64,000 nt of DNA, taken from assembly GCA_016703605.1 (NCBI GenBank), contig JADJBU010000002.1, positions 124,001-188,000 on the forward strand, in the 5' to 3' direction. Shown here one piece after another: positions 15,942 through 24,948 of the stretch. Both the position numbers and the translations under genes were made by a program. This DNA is from Candidatus Villigracilis adiacens. Lineage in GTDB: Bacteria; Chloroflexota; Anaerolineae; Anaerolineales; Villigracilaceae. Each line of letters starts with the position of its first letter. Position 1 is the first letter of the stretch. Below the pieces are notes generated by a model that saw only the letters and a list, made by a program, of their open reading frames with translations, had not been told where the DNA came from and searched no databases.

Positions 15942-17225
15942 CTACATTGCGTTCGCGCGGTCTTCCATTTGCTTGCGCAGGTCGCGCGAGTCTTTGTCGA
16001 TGGTGAAGATCGCGCCGAGGTAGAAGAAGAAGCATAACAGCCAAGCCACGGTGCAGATCAAAATGATGGCAGTCTTCAGGTCGTACATATCGGCGATGAG
16101 ACCGGTGAGGATCGGGGCAAAAGCCGCGCCTGCGTTCTCGACGAAGTATTCCACCGCCTGCGCCGTCGAGCGGACTTCGGGCACGGTCACATCGTAAACA
16201 GTGGCGATGACGTTGGCGGAGGAAAGCGGCATGAAGATGGCAGTCAGGCACATGAGGATGAAGAATTGATTCTTCGCTTCGACCGGTGTTGAGATGGCGA
16301 GATACATGAACAACGCGCCAAGCAAAACCCCGACGCTGGAAACGATGATGCGCCCCTTGTTTGTGCGCTTGAATGCCGCGTCGCCCAACGCGCCGCCCAC
16401 AAAATACCCGGCTGCAAGGATCAGGATGACCGGCGCCATCGTAAAGAGGATCCCGTTCGCGTCGTACCCGCGCTCTTTCTCGAGATAGGCAAAAAAGAAA
16501 TAGGTGATGACATTCCAGGGGAACACACCAGCAAATCCCTGCAAAAAGATGAACCACATGGTCTTCTTCTTGAAGATCTCCCTTGCCTCCACCCACGAGA
16601 ACTTGAAGGCCTGCATCTCGGTCATGTTCTCGAATTCGGGTTCGGCTTTGCCGCGCGGCATTTCCCTGACGCCGAAGAAGATCAGGACTGCGATGACCAG
16701 GCCCAGCGAGCCGGTGATGTAGAACACGCTTCGCCATCCGCCGATGGCTGGGGCGACCATCAGGGCAAGGATCATCCCGACGAGGTAGCCGATGGGCTGG
16801 GCAAGCTGCAAAATTCCATACACCTTGCCGCGCAGGTTGGGACCGAAATAATCGGCGATCAGCGTATACAAGCCGGGGTAGGAAGAGTCGTCGATGCCGG
16901 TCGAGGCGCGTGTGACGAGGAACCCGCCAAAGGATTTGACGATGGCATTCAGCCAGGTCGTCGCCCCCCACACAAAGGAAGCCAGCGAGAGCAGTTTGGT
17001 GCGCGAGTAATGGTCGTATAAATAGCCCCAGATCGGGTACAGAATGGTGGCGACGATCAGCGCGCCCGAGTTCACCAGCCCCCATTGCGTGTTGGTGATA
17101 TTGAAGTCATCGCTGATCTGCACCTGGAGGGAACCGATCATCAATTTATCGGTCTGATGCAGGAGCATAAAGAAGAAGAAAACAACGACCACGAACCAGC
17201 GGTAATTTGATTGTTTCGCCGACAT
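15942..17225 (-). CDS. MFS transporter, spinster-like
   Basis: A 427-residue, 12-helix permease. The start at 17225 (MSAKQSNYRW) is preferred over an upstream in-frame start because it has a GGAGA site at the right distance and the longer version would be coded by a low-complexity spacer. The N-terminal half has YLYDHYSRTKLLSLASFVWG and TGIDDSSYPGLYTLIADYFG, seen in the spinster/sphingolipid-transporter branch of the superfamily. Substrate unknown. It follows sbcD on the same strand after 64 bp. Confidence 0.8.
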   Translation of the reverse strand: MSAKQSNYRWFVVVVFFFFMLLHQTDKLMIGSLQVQISDDFNITNTQWGLVNSGALIVATILYPIWGYLYDHYSRTKLLSLASFVWGATTWLNAIVKSFGGFLVTRASTGIDDSSYPGLYTLIADYFGPNLRGKVYGILQLAQPIGYLVGMILALMVAPAIGGWRSVFYITGSLGLVIAVLIFFGVREMPRGKAEPEFENMTEMQAFKFSWVEAREIFKKKTMWFIFLQGFAGVFPWNVITYFFFAYLEKERGYDANGILFTMAPVILILAAGYFVGGALGDAAFKRTNKGRIIVSSVGVLLGALFMYLAISTPVEAKNQFFILMCLTAIFMPLSSANVIATVYDVTVPEVRSTAQAVEYFVENAGAAFAPILTGLIADMYDLKTAIILICTVAWLLCFFFYLGAIFTIDKDSRDLRKQMEDRANAM

Positions 17226-17289
17226 GAACGATTCTCCGATTTTGGATTTACGATTTGCGATTTCAGAATTATGATTTTCGGGTTGCTCA

Positions 17290-18552
17290 TTACGTATTAC
17301 GGATTTCCAACCCATCTTCCGCAATGATCTCCTGAGCCAGCTTTTTCAGTTCGTCCGCGTTCGAAACCTTCGCCGACTTGAAATATTGATCCAGCAATTC
17401 GAGCGGACTGAGAGCGCTGACCGCCTGCCCTCCGTCGATACGCGCCCGCGAAAGGAGTTGCGGACGTTTGACAAAGTGGAATTCGAACGCCTCCACCGTG
17501 TGCTTTCTCAAAGCCGATTCATCGATGAGTGAATCCCATTCGCGCGGGTACTCAACGATGAGCCGGATGATCGCCCCGGGCATGTCCTTTGGGCTGGGCA
17601 ATTTCTTTTTGAGGGCTTCGGTGACATGCTCGCTGGATTCAAGGGTCACCCGGCAATCGATGAACTTTCTCACTCCCGTAAGCTGCACCCACTCGACTTT
17701 TGTGTCTCTGCCCCGCTCAATGTCCGCGATCACGAAGAAGCGGTCTTCCTTCATCTCGCCGAAGTCCACCCGTTCTATTGAGCCGGGGTAGATAACGGGA
17801 GGCTGGCTATTGGGTGTTTTGTCGTTTCTATCTGGTCCAGGACCATTTATGTTTTGCGGCTTGTGAATGTGCCCCATCGCTACATAGTTTAACTTCTCGT
17901 TCTTCACTAAACCGCCAGATAAAACTAAATCATTACCCAGCATGACAAGCCTCTCACCGCCGAACTTCGCCCCTTCGATGGAGGCGTGAGCCGTCAATAT
18001 AATCGGCAGGGATGAGTCGCAGTCATCGATGTAACCGGAGATCAAGTCGCCGATATTTTCTTCGATGCGGCTGAACGCCTGCGAAGAATCCGTCTCGCCG
18101 GTGGCTGCCATCAATCCCGAGCGCGCCACCCACGGCATGGCGATGACCTGCAAGGGTAAATCCCACAAGTCCTGCGGCTTCAACAATGCAGGCGCATCCA
18201 ACACTTTCACATAAGGCACTTGCAGGGTCTTGAATTCCTGCAAGGCATGAGCGCGTCCGATGGCGGGGGAAATGTCGTGATTGCCGACCAAAAGCAGGGT
18301 CGGAATCTTCGCCTGCGAGAGCCGCATGATCCGCCTGCCCCACTCGCGCTGAAAGGTCGGAGCCGGGGAGCGATCCTTGTAGGCATCCCCGGCAAAGATG
18401 ACCATGTCCGCTTTGCGTTCGATGGCGGCGTCCACGATGGTATCGAGCGACTTGAGGAAATCCAACACGCGCAAAGGCAGGCCGGTCGCCGGGTCGTGCC
18501 GTCCGTAATTTGCCATGTCGATGTGCGCGTCTGCAAAGTGGAGTATCTTCAT
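17290..18552 (-). CDS. sbcD: DNA repair exonuclease SbcD/Mre11 family
   Basis: A 420-residue calcineurin-like phosphoesterase with the nuclease metal motifs: HFADAHID, FAGDAYKDR, LVGNHDI, ILTAHASIEG and MGHIHKPQ, followed by the SbcD-specific YPGSIERVDFGE. It should act with an SbcC/Rad50 ATPase to process DNA ends and hairpins, which is of interest in a genome so rich in palindromes, but no sbcC is adjacent. The last codons (EIRNT and stop) fall in a low-complexity spacer phrase. Confidence 0.9.
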   Translation of the reverse strand: MKILHFADAHIDMANYGRHDPATGLPLRVLDFLKSLDTIVDAAIERKADMVIFAGDAYKDRSPAPTFQREWGRRIMRLSQAKIPTLLLVGNHDISPAIGRAHALQEFKTLQVPYVKVLDAPALLKPQDLWDLPLQVIAMPWVARSGLMAATGETDSSQAFSRIEENIGDLISGYIDDCDSSLPIILTAHASIEGAKFGGERLVMLGNDLVLSGGLVKNEKLNYVAMGHIHKPQNINGPGPDRNDKTPNSQPPVIYPGSIERVDFGEMKEDRFFVIADIERGRDTKVEWVQLTGVRKFIDCRVTLESSEHVTEALKKKLPSPKDMPGAIIRLIVEYPREWDSLIDESALRKHTVEAFEFHFVKRPQLLSRARIDGGQAVSALSPLELLDQYFKSAKVSNADELKKLAQEIIAEDGLEIRNT

Positions 18553-18558
18553 AACAGG

Positions 18559-20640
18559 TTACTTGAGAATGATCCGGTTCCAATCCATCAGCGGTTTGAC
18601 CTTCTCCAGCGGGACCTGCCCCTCGGGCGCATAACCGACAAACGAACGGTTGTAATTATCCTCCGCGCCGTCGTCGAGATTCCAGCGCAGGGAATTGCGG
18701 AAAACGCCGAGGCAGGAGGTGCCGCGGAAATCATCGGGCAGGGAAGTCTCGAAGGTGTAGACGTACGTTCCATCGGCCGTATCCACCACTTCGATGGTTG
18801 TCGCCTCATGGATCCATCTCAACCATTGGGTTTGGGTGGATTTCTTTTTATCTGCGCCAACGACGGTGCGCGAGCGGGTCATGCCGCCGCCTTTATAGTC
18901 CCAGGGTACGGCTGGCGCGGGAGCGTTCTTCCCGCCCTTGGGCTGGGCGCGTTTGCCGAGGAATTCACCCGGCACCAAACCCACGCCGTTCGAATCCTGG
19001 GTTGGCTTTGGGATCTGCCAAACGCTCGGTTCGCTGTTGACATACCTCAGCCAGAAGATGCTGGCGCCCTGCGTGTAATTCTCCGCGCCGGTGGGATGGA
19101 TAAAATAGCAGCCGGGCGTCTTTTCGGCGGCAAGTTTGACATACCGCGCGGCATTATCGGTCAGACCGCCGGGTGGCAAATGTCCGCGGATATGCTGGGC
19201 ATGTTCGGCAGTCTCGTTGCATACGGCGCGGGTCACGATCAATTCCTGCGAGCGTCCGTGTTCGGGACGCCACATGCCGATATTGTCCGATGCCCACTTG
19301 CTGAAAACCGGATACAGGCTGGTATCGGCAAAGCGGATCTTGTCCTCTTCGGGGGTGAACGTCTCCCAGCCGTCTGCCGTGGCATGATTGGTCCTCAATT
19401 GAGTAAGCATGACGATCATCTTCCACGCCCAAGCCGGGAGTTGGGACTTCATCGCCTCCAACTTCGCCGAAGCCTGTTCGGTCGTCATGGTCATGAACTC
19501 ATATCGGGCTTCTTCCTCCACCAACCCGGCGAGACCGGCACGTTTGGTCTTCGGTCCGTTGGCTTTGACACCCTGCATATGCAAAGCGACTTTATCTTTC
19601 CAGGTTTTATCTGTGGCTTTGGCGAGCGCGGGTTTGTTGGCGTCATTGCCTTCGTATTGGGCAACCTTCTCTGCGCATTTTGCAGCCACATCGGCATCAC
19701 TGAGCGCGGCTTGCGCCTTCTTCACTTCCTCCACGCGCAGGCGCACGAGCAAGTCCTTCGGATCCGCCCACGAACCATGCGCAGACTTATATCTCATACC
19801 TGAGAAGTGTACGATCATATATTGAAGCCAGAGCGGAAAACGTTTCGGCTCCTTCTCGAACCTCGCGCGGATATCTGCCAGCAGTTGATACTGATCCTTC
19901 CCGTCGAGCGTTTTGACGTATTGTTCGACCTTTAAACGCACAATATCCTTGACCGTGACCGGAACCTTCGGGTCGTAGTTGACGAGGAATTCCTCTTCTG
20001 TGGTTTTGTAATTCGGATCGGCTTTGCTAAGTTTGTACCATTCCAATTTCGGCCCCCCGACCTTTTCGTAGGTCTCGTCGAACTGGCGCAGTTTTTCCAT
20101 CTCTTCAAGCACCATCGGCAGGGCGGAGTCGTTCTTCAGTTTATATTCCGCCTCCACCTTGGCGCGGTTGGGGTGTTCGGCGGGCATCCCTTCGAGCTGG
20201 CGCTGTAAAAAGCGGACGCGGTCACGAAGGAATCCCAGGTTGGTCTTGAAAGACTCGATACGGCTTTGAATAAATCCTCGTTCGCCGCGGATGTCCTTGG
20301 GCCACGAAGCGACAAACAGATCGTGGTTCTTCTGGATCAGCGCCATCGCCTCCGGCTCGACCGGTTTGTACTTGACGAAAAATCCGCTGACGTCCTTCGT
20401 GAGAAAGTAATTCTTGAGCGTGGAATATTTCTTGAACTCCGTGGCGCGGGCGGCGTCCATCCCCTTTTCGTATTCCGCCACATCCGCCGCAAGGGTGGAG
20501 ATGTTTCTATTCTTGTATTCCGTCCACAAGTCGGCTTCCTTGTAAAAGACAAGGAAATCGCGCAGTTTTTGCATCCGCATCGGGTAAATGTCTTTGAGCA
20601 ACTGCGGATTTTGCCATTGGAAGTGATATTGTCCGGCCAT
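18559..20640 (-). CDS. large soluble protein of unknown family
   Basis: A 693-residue protein that I do not recognise. It has no signal peptide and no membrane helix. The N-terminal half (about 1-330) is charged and helical, with a repeated Lys/Glu/Phe-rich pattern and probable coiled coils (LGFLRDRVRFLQRQLEGM); the C-terminal third is richer in Trp, Gly and aromatic residues (QTQWLRWIHEATTIEVVD, DDGAEDNYNRSFVGY) and looks beta-rich. It begins MAGQYHFQWQNPQLLKDIYPMR with AAGGAG ten bases before the ATG and ends six bases before sbcD, suggesting cotranscription with that nuclease. Confidence 0.7.
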   Translation of the reverse strand: MAGQYHFQWQNPQLLKDIYPMRMQKLRDFLVFYKEADLWTEYKNRNISTLAADVAEYEKGMDAARATEFKKYSTLKNYFLTKDVSGFFVKYKPVEPEAMALIQKNHDLFVASWPKDIRGERGFIQSRIESFKTNLGFLRDRVRFLQRQLEGMPAEHPNRAKVEAEYKLKNDSALPMVLEEMEKLRQFDETYEKVGGPKLEWYKLSKADPNYKTTEEEFLVNYDPKVPVTVKDIVRLKVEQYVKTLDGKDQYQLLADIRARFEKEPKRFPLWLQYMIVHFSGMRYKSAHGSWADPKDLLVRLRVEEVKKAQAALSDADVAAKCAEKVAQYEGNDANKPALAKATDKTWKDKVALHMQGVKANGPKTKRAGLAGLVEEEARYEFMTMTTEQASAKLEAMKSQLPAWAWKMIVMLTQLRTNHATADGWETFTPEEDKIRFADTSLYPVFSKWASDNIGMWRPEHGRSQELIVTRAVCNETAEHAQHIRGHLPPGGLTDNAARYVKLAAEKTPGCYFIHPTGAENYTQGASIFWLRYVNSEPSVWQIPKPTQDSNGVGLVPGEFLGKRAQPKGGKNAPAPAVPWDYKGGGMTRSRTVVGADKKKSTQTQWLRWIHEATTIEVVDTADGTYVYTFETSLPDDFRGTSCLGVFRNSLRWNLDDGAEDNYNRSFVGYAPEGQVPLEKVKPLMDWNRIILK

Positions 20641-20764
20641 GAAAGCGCTCCTTGTCGGGGATGGAAGGTTTGGTTAACCTATTAAAACACAAAAGGCGCA
20701 AAACGCGCGTGAATATCCAAAAAACCTTTGCGCGCCTTTGTGACCTTCGTGGTTAAAAACCGTC

Positions 20765-21775
20765 CTACCTCATCGCAATCGGCTTCAAATACGAGTCAAG
20801 GATCGCATCCATCTCCTCCAGCGAACGGCAGACGAAGAGCATCGGGTTGAAGGCGTAGACCGTCTTTGGGATTCTGGCAATGGTCTCGATGTCGAACGGA
20901 GCGAGGATCACCTCTCCGCCAAAAATGCCCTCCGGTTTGATGCCCAGGCTTTTGTACAACCCAAGCGCCACATTCCAGCCTTCGTCCGCAGTGGACATCT
21001 GTCCCTTTTGATGAAGCGCATTCACCCCGTCAATAATGCGGTACAGGTTGGTCTTGTTCGCGCGGAAATGCGCCTCCAATTGCGGGAAGACCGGTTTGCT
21101 GTAATCGATCACATTGTCGCGCCCAAGACGGTAGAACTCCATGATCGTGCGCGTCAACTCCTTGCGCCCCGAGATAATGCCCGCGCCGAAAACCTTAAAG
21201 CGATTCTCCTGCGCGACCAGCCCAAACTCCGTGCTGTACCACGCCAGCCGCTTGATCACCTCGCGCTCCTCCTGAGTCGCCTTCATATAGGCGGGCGCGA
21301 ACTTGTCTTCGATCTCCGCGTAGAATTTTTGCGTGAGGAAGGGCAGGTGTCCGAAAATGTCATGGAACATATCCGGCTCGGGCGTGAACTCCATCTGGTC
21401 GCGCGTGCGCAGATAATCCGTGATCAAAAAGACGCGCTGCCCGAATTTCTTATACCAGTCGTCCGCCAGCGTGTAACGCACAACCGTCCGTTCGATGCGC
21501 CATCCCGTGCGCGGCGTAATATGGTCGATCAGGTGCCGCACCGTGCAAATACCCATCGGGCTGAGTTCCAACAACTCCATGCCGGCCTTCCACTCGGCGC
21601 AGATATGCTCGATCAGGTACGGCTGGTAAATGCCCGCGAACAAATCCGCCCAGATCGCGTGCTGTTCCCCCGAAAACTCGATCTCCTGGTTCTCTTTTGA
21701 ATACTCCCGCGATGGGTCGATCTCTTGAGCCGCAATATCCCCGGTATAGGCTGGCGCGCTTTGGTTTTTGCTCAT
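20765..21775 (-). CDS. phhA: phenylalanine 4-monooxygenase (pterin dependent)
   Basis: An aromatic amino acid hydroxylase of 336 residues that converts phenylalanine to tyrosine using Fe2+, O2 and a tetrahydropterin. The signature EPDMFHDIFGHLPFL contains the two iron-binding histidines, and YSTEFGLVAQENRFKVFGAG supplies the third ligand (Glu) and the family pattern. There is no N-terminal ACT regulatory domain. It is divergent from an SDR that resembles pteridine reductases, with folB, folK and folE just beyond, so its cofactor may be made locally. No pterin-4a-carbinolamine dehydratase gene was found nearby. Confidence 0.93.
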   Translation of the reverse strand: MSKNQSAPAYTGDIAAQEIDPSREYSKENQEIEFSGEQHAIWADLFAGIYQPYLIEHICAEWKAGMELLELSPMGICTVRHLIDHITPRTGWRIERTVVRYTLADDWYKKFGQRVFLITDYLRTRDQMEFTPEPDMFHDIFGHLPFLTQKFYAEIEDKFAPAYMKATQEEREVIKRLAWYSTEFGLVAQENRFKVFGAGIISGRKELTRTIMEFYRLGRDNVIDYSKPVFPQLEAHFRANKTNLYRIIDGVNALHQKGQMSTADEGWNVALGLYKSLGIKPEGIFGGEVILAPFDIETIARIPKTVYAFNPMLFVCRSLEEMDAILDSYLKPIAMR

Positions 21776-21896
21776 GGATTACACCTTTCTTTTCTAAGAT
21801 GGTGAACGCAAAACATTATGCAACCGCTGTAACGTTCAGGCATGTTATCACCCCCGAAAACGGGAGTCAAGAATTGGAGTGATAAAATCCAAATTG

Positions 21897-22622
21897 ATGG
21901 GAAATTTGTCAGGCAAGACGATTCTAATAACCGGAGCCGCCCGCCGCCTGGGGCGTCTCTTTGCCCGCGCCTGTGGACGCGCCGGCGCGGACCTGATCCT
22001 GCATCATGGGCATTCCCCCGCCGAAGCCGAATCTCTCCGGGATGAAATCGCCTCATTCGGCCGCCGCGCCTGGGTCCTCGCTGGGGACCTTTCACACTCC
22101 GAAAGCGTTTCCCAATTAATCGAACGCGCCAGCGGGTTGAGCCCGCTGTACGGGCTGGTCAACAACGCCGCCATCTTCGAATCATTGACCGCCCACGACA
22201 CCACCCTCGACGACTGGAACCGCCATGTCAATATCAATCTGACCGCGCCGTTTCTATTGAGCCAGTCCTTCGCCAAACATGTCAAAGCAGGACGCATCGT
22301 CAACATCCTCGACTGGCGCGCCCTGCGCCCCGGCGCGGACCATTTCCCATACACGATCACCAAATCCGCTTTGGCGGCGATGACCAAATCGCTGGCTGCG
22401 GCATTCGCCCCGCATATCACCGTCAACGGACTCGCTCTCGGAGCGATCCTTCCGCCCGCAGATGGCGAACCGTCGGCTGGTGAAAAGATCATCGCGGCTG
22501 TACCCGCTCAAAGGTGGAGCGAGCCGGGAGAAGTCGAAGAGGCGTTGCTGTTCCTGTTATCCGGTCCCGCCTACATCACCGGCGAGATCATTCACCTCGA
22601 CGGCGGGCGGCATTTGGTTTAA
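21897..22622 (+). CDS. SDR oxidoreductase, pteridine/dihydromonapterin reductase-like
   Basis: A short-chain dehydrogenase/reductase of about 241 residues. The NADP-binding motif is ILITGAARRLGRLFA: an Arg pair in the glycine loop is typical of pteridine reductases (PTR1) and FolM. The YxxxK catalytic pair is YTITKSAL; NNAAIFES is the usual NNAG variant. The end GEIIHLDGGRHLV is standard for SDRs. Start is uncertain: GTG at 21879 or ATG at 21897, neither with an ideal Shine-Dalgarno. Position between phhA and folB-folK supports reduction of a pterin; a general SDR role is the alternative. Confidence 0.8.
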   Translation: MGNLSGKTILITGAARRLGRLFARACGRAGADLILHHGHSPAEAESLRDEIASFGRRAWVLAGDLSHSESVSQLIERASGLSPLYGLVNNAAIFESLTAHDTTLDDWNRHVNINLTAPFLLSQSFAKHVKAGRIVNILDWRALRPGADHFPYTITKSALAAMTKSLAAAFAPHITVNGLALGAILPPADGEPSAGEKIIAAVPAQRWSEPGEVEEALLFLLSGPAYITGEIIHLDGGRHLV

Positions 22623-22625
22623 TCC

Positions 22626-22702
22626 GTACCGCAAACTTCAGTTTGCCGACACAAATGCAGCACCCACGCTTCGGTTATTGCGTACCGCAAACTTCAGTTT
22701 GC
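22626..22702 (+). repeat. pair of GTACCGCAAACTTCAGTTTGC palindromic units
   Basis: Two identical 21-base units start at 22626 and 22682; each holds GCAAAC-TTCA-GTTTGC. They begin four bases after the SDR stop. The GTACCGCAA prefix recurs at 32258 and 60061. Confidence 0.85.
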
Positions 22703-22748
22703 GAATGCAAACACAGCATGAATGTTGCGGTAGCAATCAGGAGCCTAC

Positions 22749-23105
22749 ATGGACAAAGTATTCATTAAAGACCTGCTGGCGCGCGGCATCATCGGTATCC
22801 GCGAGTGGGAGCGCGAGAAGGAACAGGATATCCTCATCAACGTGACGGTTTATACCGACACGATCCGCGCCGCAGAGACCGACGACATCAACGACTGCGT
22901 GGATTACAGCGCGCTGGCGAGGGAAATCCAGTCACATGCCGAAACGGCAAAACGCCTGACCGTGGAAGCCCTGGCAAACGATCTGGCGAAGATATGCCTT
23001 CAGACGCCGCTGGTGCGGAAGGTCGTCGTCCGCGTGGAGAAGCCGGGGGCGGTGCGCTTTGCAAAATCGGTCGGGGTGGAGGTCGAGCGCAAACGGGATG
23101 AGTGA
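22749..23105 (+). CDS. folB: dihydroneopterin aldolase
   Basis: A 118-residue FolB/FolX family protein: DKVFIKDLLARGIIGIREWERE at the start, the conserved DCVDYSALAREI in the middle and VEKPGAVRFAKSVGVEVER near the end. It splits 7,8-dihydroneopterin (or epimerises it, in FolX-type members) in folate and pterin synthesis. It overlaps folK by eight bases, so the two are translationally coupled. Confidence 0.92.
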   Translation: MDKVFIKDLLARGIIGIREWEREKEQDILINVTVYTDTIRAAETDDINDCVDYSALAREIQSHAETAKRLTVEALANDLAKICLQTPLVRKVVVRVEKPGAVRFAKSVGVEVERKRDE

Positions 23106-23589
23106 CCTGCATCGCGCGTATCTCAACCTTGGTTCCAATCTCGAGCCGGAGCGGAATATTCCGCGCGCCATCGGGTTGCTGCGCGAGGCTGGGACGGTCG
23201 AATGTGTGTCGTCGGTGTGGGAAACGGAATCGGTCGGTTATGCCGGACCGAACTTCCTGAACGTCTGCGTCCTGTTGCTCACCCCGTTCGATGCGAGACA
23301 GGTCAAATTTGAGATCAGCCGTCCCATCGAGGCGCAGGTGGGACGCGTCCGCGGGGGGGACAGGAACGAACCGCGCCCGATTGATATTGACATCGTCCTC
23401 TTCGATGGAACGCCGCACAATACCCAAATCTGGGATCAGGCATTTGTGATCGTGCCGCTTGCGGAATTGCTGCCGGGGTTTGAAACTCGCGGGGGGGAAA
23501 GATTGTCAGATTTTGCGAACCAGTTACAAGGTCGGGTCTGGATGCGGAAGCGGGGGGATGTCGCAACAGAGTCAAAAGCGGCGCGGTGA
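23098..23589 (+). CDS. folK: 2-amino-4-hydroxy-6-hydroxymethyldihydropteridine pyrophosphokinase
   Basis: Adds pyrophosphate to hydroxymethyl-dihydropterin in folate synthesis. The start at 23098 (MSDLHRAYLNLGSNLEPERN) gives 163 residues, the normal length; the LNLGSNL start and EPRPIDIDIVLFDG motif (catalytic Asp pair) are diagnostic. A longer frame upstream is only the overlap with folB. The C-terminus (after GFETRGGERLSDFANQL) is variable in the family. Confidence 0.92.
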   Translation: MSDLHRAYLNLGSNLEPERNIPRAIGLLREAGTVECVSSVWETESVGYAGPNFLNVCVLLLTPFDARQVKFEISRPIEAQVGRVRGGDRNEPRPIDIDIVLFDGTPHNTQIWDQAFVIVPLAELLPGFETRGGERLSDFANQLQGRVWMRKRGDVATESKAAR

Positions 23590-23655
23590 TGGCGTCAGCG
23601 GAATCTCCTGCTTTGCAAGCCGACGGCTCCCGTCGTTGGAGTCTGTCTCTGTTTG

Positions 23656-24291
23656 TTATATTCTCAGCGGTTCCGCGCCGCGGTTGAGATGATCCAAAAA
23701 TTCCTGGCGGGTGTTGATGCTCTTGCGGAAACTTCCCAGCATGGCGGAGGTGGTCATGCGGGCGTCGTGCTTTTTGACGCCGCGCATCATGGCGCACAGG
23801 TGCAAACCTTCGACGACCACGGCGACGCCCTGGGGGTGAAGCAGGTCGTCTATGAAGTCGGCGATCTGGCGGGTCATGCGTTCCTGCACTTGCAGGCGGC
23901 GGGCGTACATATCCACGATGCGCGGAATTTTGGAGAGACCGATGACCTGTCCCTTCGGGATGTAGGCGACGTGGGCGCGCCCCATGAAGGGCAGCATGTG
24001 ATGTTCGCACAGGCTGAAGTATTCGATGTCGCGCACGATGACCATGTCGTCGTAGGTGACGTTGAAGATCGCGCCGTTGACCAGTTTCTTTTCGTCGGTG
24101 CGGTAGCCTGCCAATAATTCGGGGTACATGCGGGCGACACGCTTGGGCGTGTTCAATAACCCTTCACGGTCCGGGTCTTCACCGAAAGCCGCCAGCATGG
24201 CGCGGACGGACGCTTCGATGGCGGGGGTGTCGATCTCTTCATTATAGGTTGGGCGTTCGTCAAAGTCGGCGTTGTTTTCCGGGTCTGTCAT
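23656..24291 (-). CDS. folE: GTP cyclohydrolase I
   Basis: First enzyme of pterin/folate synthesis, converting GTP to dihydroneopterin triphosphate. A 211-residue FolE with the zinc ligands in SLCEHHMLPFMGRAHVAYIP and LCAMMRGVKKHDARM, and the family stretch SKIPRIVDMYARRLQVQERM. It is convergent with folB-folK: together with phhA and the SDR this gives four pterin genes within 3.6 kb. Confidence 0.95.
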   Translation of the reverse strand: MTDPENNADFDERPTYNEEIDTPAIEASVRAMLAAFGEDPDREGLLNTPKRVARMYPELLAGYRTDEKKLVNGAIFNVTYDDMVIVRDIEYFSLCEHHMLPFMGRAHVAYIPKGQVIGLSKIPRIVDMYARRLQVQERMTRQIADFIDDLLHPQGVAVVVEGLHLCAMMRGVKKHDARMTTSAMLGSFRKSINTRQEFLDHLNRGAEPLRI

Positions 24292-24377
24292 TTGGACTCC
24301 AGGTTCCAGTTTTTTCCGATTGTATCTGATTTACGGGGAAGGCGAAGCAGGTAAAATACAGGCGGAGAGATGCTCAC

Positions 24378-24827
24378 ATGACGAACAATATTTATCGGAA
24401 AAGCACGCTGTTGGGAAGTTGGCTGGGGATGATCTTCGGCGTGATCCTTGGGGCGGCTTCGGGCGCGTTGAGCGGTTCATTCGCTGGGGCGGCGGTGACT
24501 GCCTTGATTGGCATGATCCTGGGCGCAATCTCGGGCGCGTTGACCGGCGTCCTCACCGTCCGCGCGGGGGGAGATACGGGCGGCGTTAGCGTCGGCGCCT
24601 ACACGGGCATGGCGTTCGGGGCTTTCTTGGGGTTGATCCTGGGATTGTTCATCCCTGAATCGTTTCGTCTGCGCGTGTTATCTCTTGATGTCCTGATCCT
24701 GAACGTCATCTTTCAGGGACGGTTCGAGGCGGCGGTTTTGGTCAGTTTTCTCCTCTCCTGCATGGATACGGCGGTCGGGGCGTGGGTGGGCGGGAGGAAT
24801 TTGAAGCCGAGGGAGAAGGGGGAGTAG
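24378..24827 (+). CDS. glycine-zipper membrane protein of unknown function
   Basis: A 149-residue protein with about four hydrophobic segments packed with GxxxG-like repeats (GMIFGVILGAASGALSGSFA, GMILGAISGALTGVLTV, GMAFGAFLGLILGLF). The repeats suggest tightly packed or oligomeric helices. No known domain recognised. GGAG lies about ten bases before the ATG. The stop is followed at once by a heptamer repeat. Confidence 0.65.
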   Translation: MTNNIYRKSTLLGSWLGMIFGVILGAASGALSGSFAGAAVTALIGMILGAISGALTGVLTVRAGGDTGGVSVGAYTGMAFGAFLGLILGLFIPESFRLRVLSLDVLILNVIFQGRFEAAVLVSFLLSCMDTAVGAWVGGRNLKPREKGE

Positions 24828-24845
24828 AGAGAAGGGAGTAGAGAA

Positions 24846-24879
24846 TAGAGAGTAGAGAGTAGAGAGTAGAGAGTAGAGA
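24846..24879 (+). repeat. heptanucleotide tandem repeat (TAGAGAG)x~5
   Basis: Nearly five copies of a 7-mer just after the stop of the glycine-zipper gene, followed by degenerate GTGGGAA copies up to about 24915. Confidence 0.88.
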
Positions 24880-24948
24880 TTGGAAGATAGAAAGTGGGGA
24901 GTGGGAAGTGGGAAGCGGACGGTGGTTTTAGGTTGATTGGAGGTTGTT

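Noticed and set aside
18220..19803. Long plus-strand frame across sbcD and the unknown 693-residue gene
   Set aside because: It crosses two genes, has no recognisable motif and no ribosome-binding site; the minus-strand frames are the supported ones.
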